NCBI GenBank assembly: GCA_020444775.1
Contig: JAGRHX010001061.1
Coordinates: 1 to 6,248 of the forward strand
Length of the DNA stretch: 6,248 bases
Origin: Gammaproteobacteria bacterium
Lineage (GTDB): Bacteria > Pseudomonadota > Gammaproteobacteria > HK1
Direction: 5' to 3'
The notes under the pieces are model-generated. The model ran no database searches and was not told the origin of the DNA. It worked only from the letters and a program-made list of their open reading frames with translations. The position numbers and the translations under genes were made by a program. Positions 4,808 through 6,248 of this stretch are shown here, piece by piece. Within the stretch, counting starts at the first letter, position 1, and the number at the start of each line of letters is the position of its first letter.

Positions 4808-6248
4808 GCCTGAGCGCGCTGCGGGCCTGGCTGCCATCCGAGTTCCTGGCGCTGTTGCTGATGGCGTTGCTGGCCAGTACCGCTCTGGAGCTCAGTGCCG
4901 GTCTGTGGCGTCTCAATGTGCTGTTGCTCGATGCGCAGCTGCGCTTGTGGACGCACGAGCAGCCCGAGGACGTGGTCATCGTCGGAATCGATGAGAACAG
5001 CCTGCGTCAGTTGGGGCGTTGGCCGTGGTCACGCCGTATGCATGCCGATCTGCTCGACCGACTGAGCGCCGCGGGCGCGCGGGTCATCGGTTTCGACGTG
5101 CTGTTCGTCGAGCCGCAGCAGGATGACATGGCCGCGGATCGGGCCCTGGCGGACGCGGTCGCACGCAGCGGGCGGGTGGTGTTCCCGGTGGTGCCCGAGC
5201 AGACCCGGCTGGGCGGCATGCTGGTCGAGCAGCTGCCCTTGCCGGAGATTGCGGCGGAGGCGGCCGCATTCGGGCACGTGGACGTGGAGCTGGACCGCGA
5301 CGGACTGTCGCGTCAGGTCTATCTGATGGCCGGGCTGGGCAATCCACACTGGCCGGCCCTGGCCCTGGCCATGGTCAACCTGGTCGAGCCGGAGCGTGTA
5401 GGGCGTTTGCCGGGACAGCAGCGTGGCGCCGACCGGGTCAGCGCCACCGGCAACGCGCTTGGCGGAACGTCCGCCGGCGGTCTTTCGAACGACGTCATCG
5501 GTCGCCGTTGGGTGCGCGACTACAGGGTAATCGTGCCGTACGTCGGACCGTCCGGGCATTTCAAGCGTGTGTCCTACGCCGACGTGCTCGATGGCCGCGT
5601 CCCGGAGGACGTGTTCCTGAATCGCTACGTGTTGATCGGTATGACGGCCAGTGGTCTCGCCGACATCATCCCCACGTCGATCTCGGGGCATGCCTCGCCG
5701 ATGCCCGGTGTCGAGTTCAATGCCAACCTGGTCGAGGCGATTCGCGACGGTCGTCTGATCGAGCCGATGCCGAAGACCCTGGCGCTGCTCTTGACCCTGT
5801 TGCTGACCATCGTGCCGCTGTTGGTCTATCCGCGACTGTCACCACGTGTGAATCTGCTGGTGGTGCTCGCCGTGCTGGCCGGTATCGTGGTGCTGGAGGC
5901 GGGACTGCTGGTGATCCTGAACATCTGGTTCGCGCCGGCGACCGCGTTGGTCTGTGTCCTGGTCTCCTATCCAATCTGGGCCTGGCGGCGGCTGGAAGGC
6001 GCGCTACGTTATCTGGATGCGGAGCTCGCCGACCTGCGACGATTGCGCACCCGGGTGCCAGCGCAACGCGAACTGCCGACCGCGGAGGCGGTCGCGGTGA
6101 CCTGTCAGCTGCTCGGTACCGAGCCCTGGACGCTGTTCTCGGTAAGACGTGGTCGAGTGCGGGGGCTTCTGCGTCGCGGGCCACGAGCGCGCGCCGAGTC
6201 GCTGGTCAGCGTCGCCGAGGCCGTGAGCTTTGCACCGGGCGGTGCCGG
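4804..6248 (+). CDS. CHASE2-domain transmembrane sensor, output domain beyond window (3' partial)
   Basis: The frame is open for 481 codons to the window edge. GTG at 4804 is the first usable start after an in-frame TGA at 4777; its ribosome site is weak, consistent with coupling to the upstream gene. One helix lies at about 12-30. The CHASE2 sensory domain spans about 36-315, with VVIVGIDENSLRQLGRWPWS, GARVIGFDVLF, GHVDVELDRDG, YVLIGMTASGLAD and MPGVEFNANLVEAI. Three close helices follow at about 324-342, 349-371 and 374-395, the usual CHASE2 topology that returns the chain to the cytoplasm. A short coiled coil (about 396-416, WRRLEGALRYLDAELADLRR) follows. Residues 417-481 are Arg-rich and not recognised. 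Family members end in a histidine kinase, an adenylate or diguanylate cyclase, or a Ser/Thr kinase. A histidine kinase would suit the nearby regulator, but the output is not visible here. The insert at about 203-232 is Gly/Ser-rich and probably a loop. Confidence 0.93.
   Translation, partial: MSLSALRAWLPSEFLALLLMALLASTALELSAGLWRLNVLLLDAQLRLWTHEQPEDVVIVGIDENSLRQLGRWPWSRRMHADLLDRLSAAGARVIGFDVLFVEPQQDDMAADRALADAVARSGRVVFPVVPEQTRLGGMLVEQLPLPEIAAEAAAFGHVDVELDRDGLSRQVYLMAGLGNPHWPALALAMVNLVEPERVGRLPGQQRGADRVSATGNALGGTSAGGLSNDVIGRRWVRDYRVIVPYVGPSGHFKRVSYADVLDGRVPEDVFLNRYVLIGMTASGLADIIPTSISGHASPMPGVEFNANLVEAIRDGRLIEPMPKTLALLLTLLLTIVPLLVYPRLSPRVNLLVVLAVLAGIVVLEAGLLVILNIWFAPATALVCVLVSYPIWAWRRLEGALRYLDAELADLRRLRTRVPAQRELPTAEAVAVTCQLLGTEPWTLFSVRRGRVRGLLRRGPRARAESLVSVAEAVSFAPGGA

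Noticed and set aside
3731..4837. 368-codon minus-strand open frame opposite the FecR gene
   Set aside because: The plus strand has unmistakable FecR and FN3-like patterns; the antisense product is Arg/Gly/Ala-rich with no recognisable motif.

Overview
The window looks like chromosomal DNA of a G+C-rich Gram-negative bacterium, roughly two-thirds G+C by eye. A lipobox lipoprotein, peptidoglycan-binding modules of two kinds and a FecR/CHASE2 gene pair suggest a proteobacterium, most plausibly a gammaproteobacterium. The taxon is an inference from gene content only. I see no transposase, tRNA, rRNA or CRISPR array.

Layout. (1) Positions 1-998, minus strand: the 5' part of a gene for a predicted outer-membrane lipoprotein. 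It has a short coiled coil, eight 23-residue repeats in two blocks of four framed by cysteines, and the start of a PG_binding_1 domain cut by the window edge. (2) Positions 999-1811: a long divergent intergenic region with several inverted repeats and no convincing gene. (3) Positions 1812-2519, plus: an OmpR/PhoB-type response regulator. (4) Positions 2520-3025: no confident gene, although an arginine/proline-rich reading frame joined to the next gene starts at 2765. (5) Positions 3026-4711, plus: a secreted LysM + FecR protein with three beta-sandwich (FN3-like) segments and a C-terminal hydrophobic stretch. (6) Positions 4804-6248, plus: a CHASE2 transmembrane sensor whose output domain lies beyond the window.

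How the parts may work together (inference). LysM and PG_binding_1 both bind peptidoglycan. CHASE2 is an extracytoplasmic sensing domain, and the response regulator needs a phosphodonor. The plus-strand genes therefore read as an envelope-sensing cassette: a wall-bound FecR protein next to a CHASE2 receptor, with an OmpR-type output regulator. The divergent repeat lipoprotein is a candidate target or partner. The main open points are the missing CHASE2 output domain, the start of the FecR gene, and an in-frame TAG that ends the FecR protein right after its hydrophobic segment, 31 codons before a GTGA junction with the CHASE2 gene.
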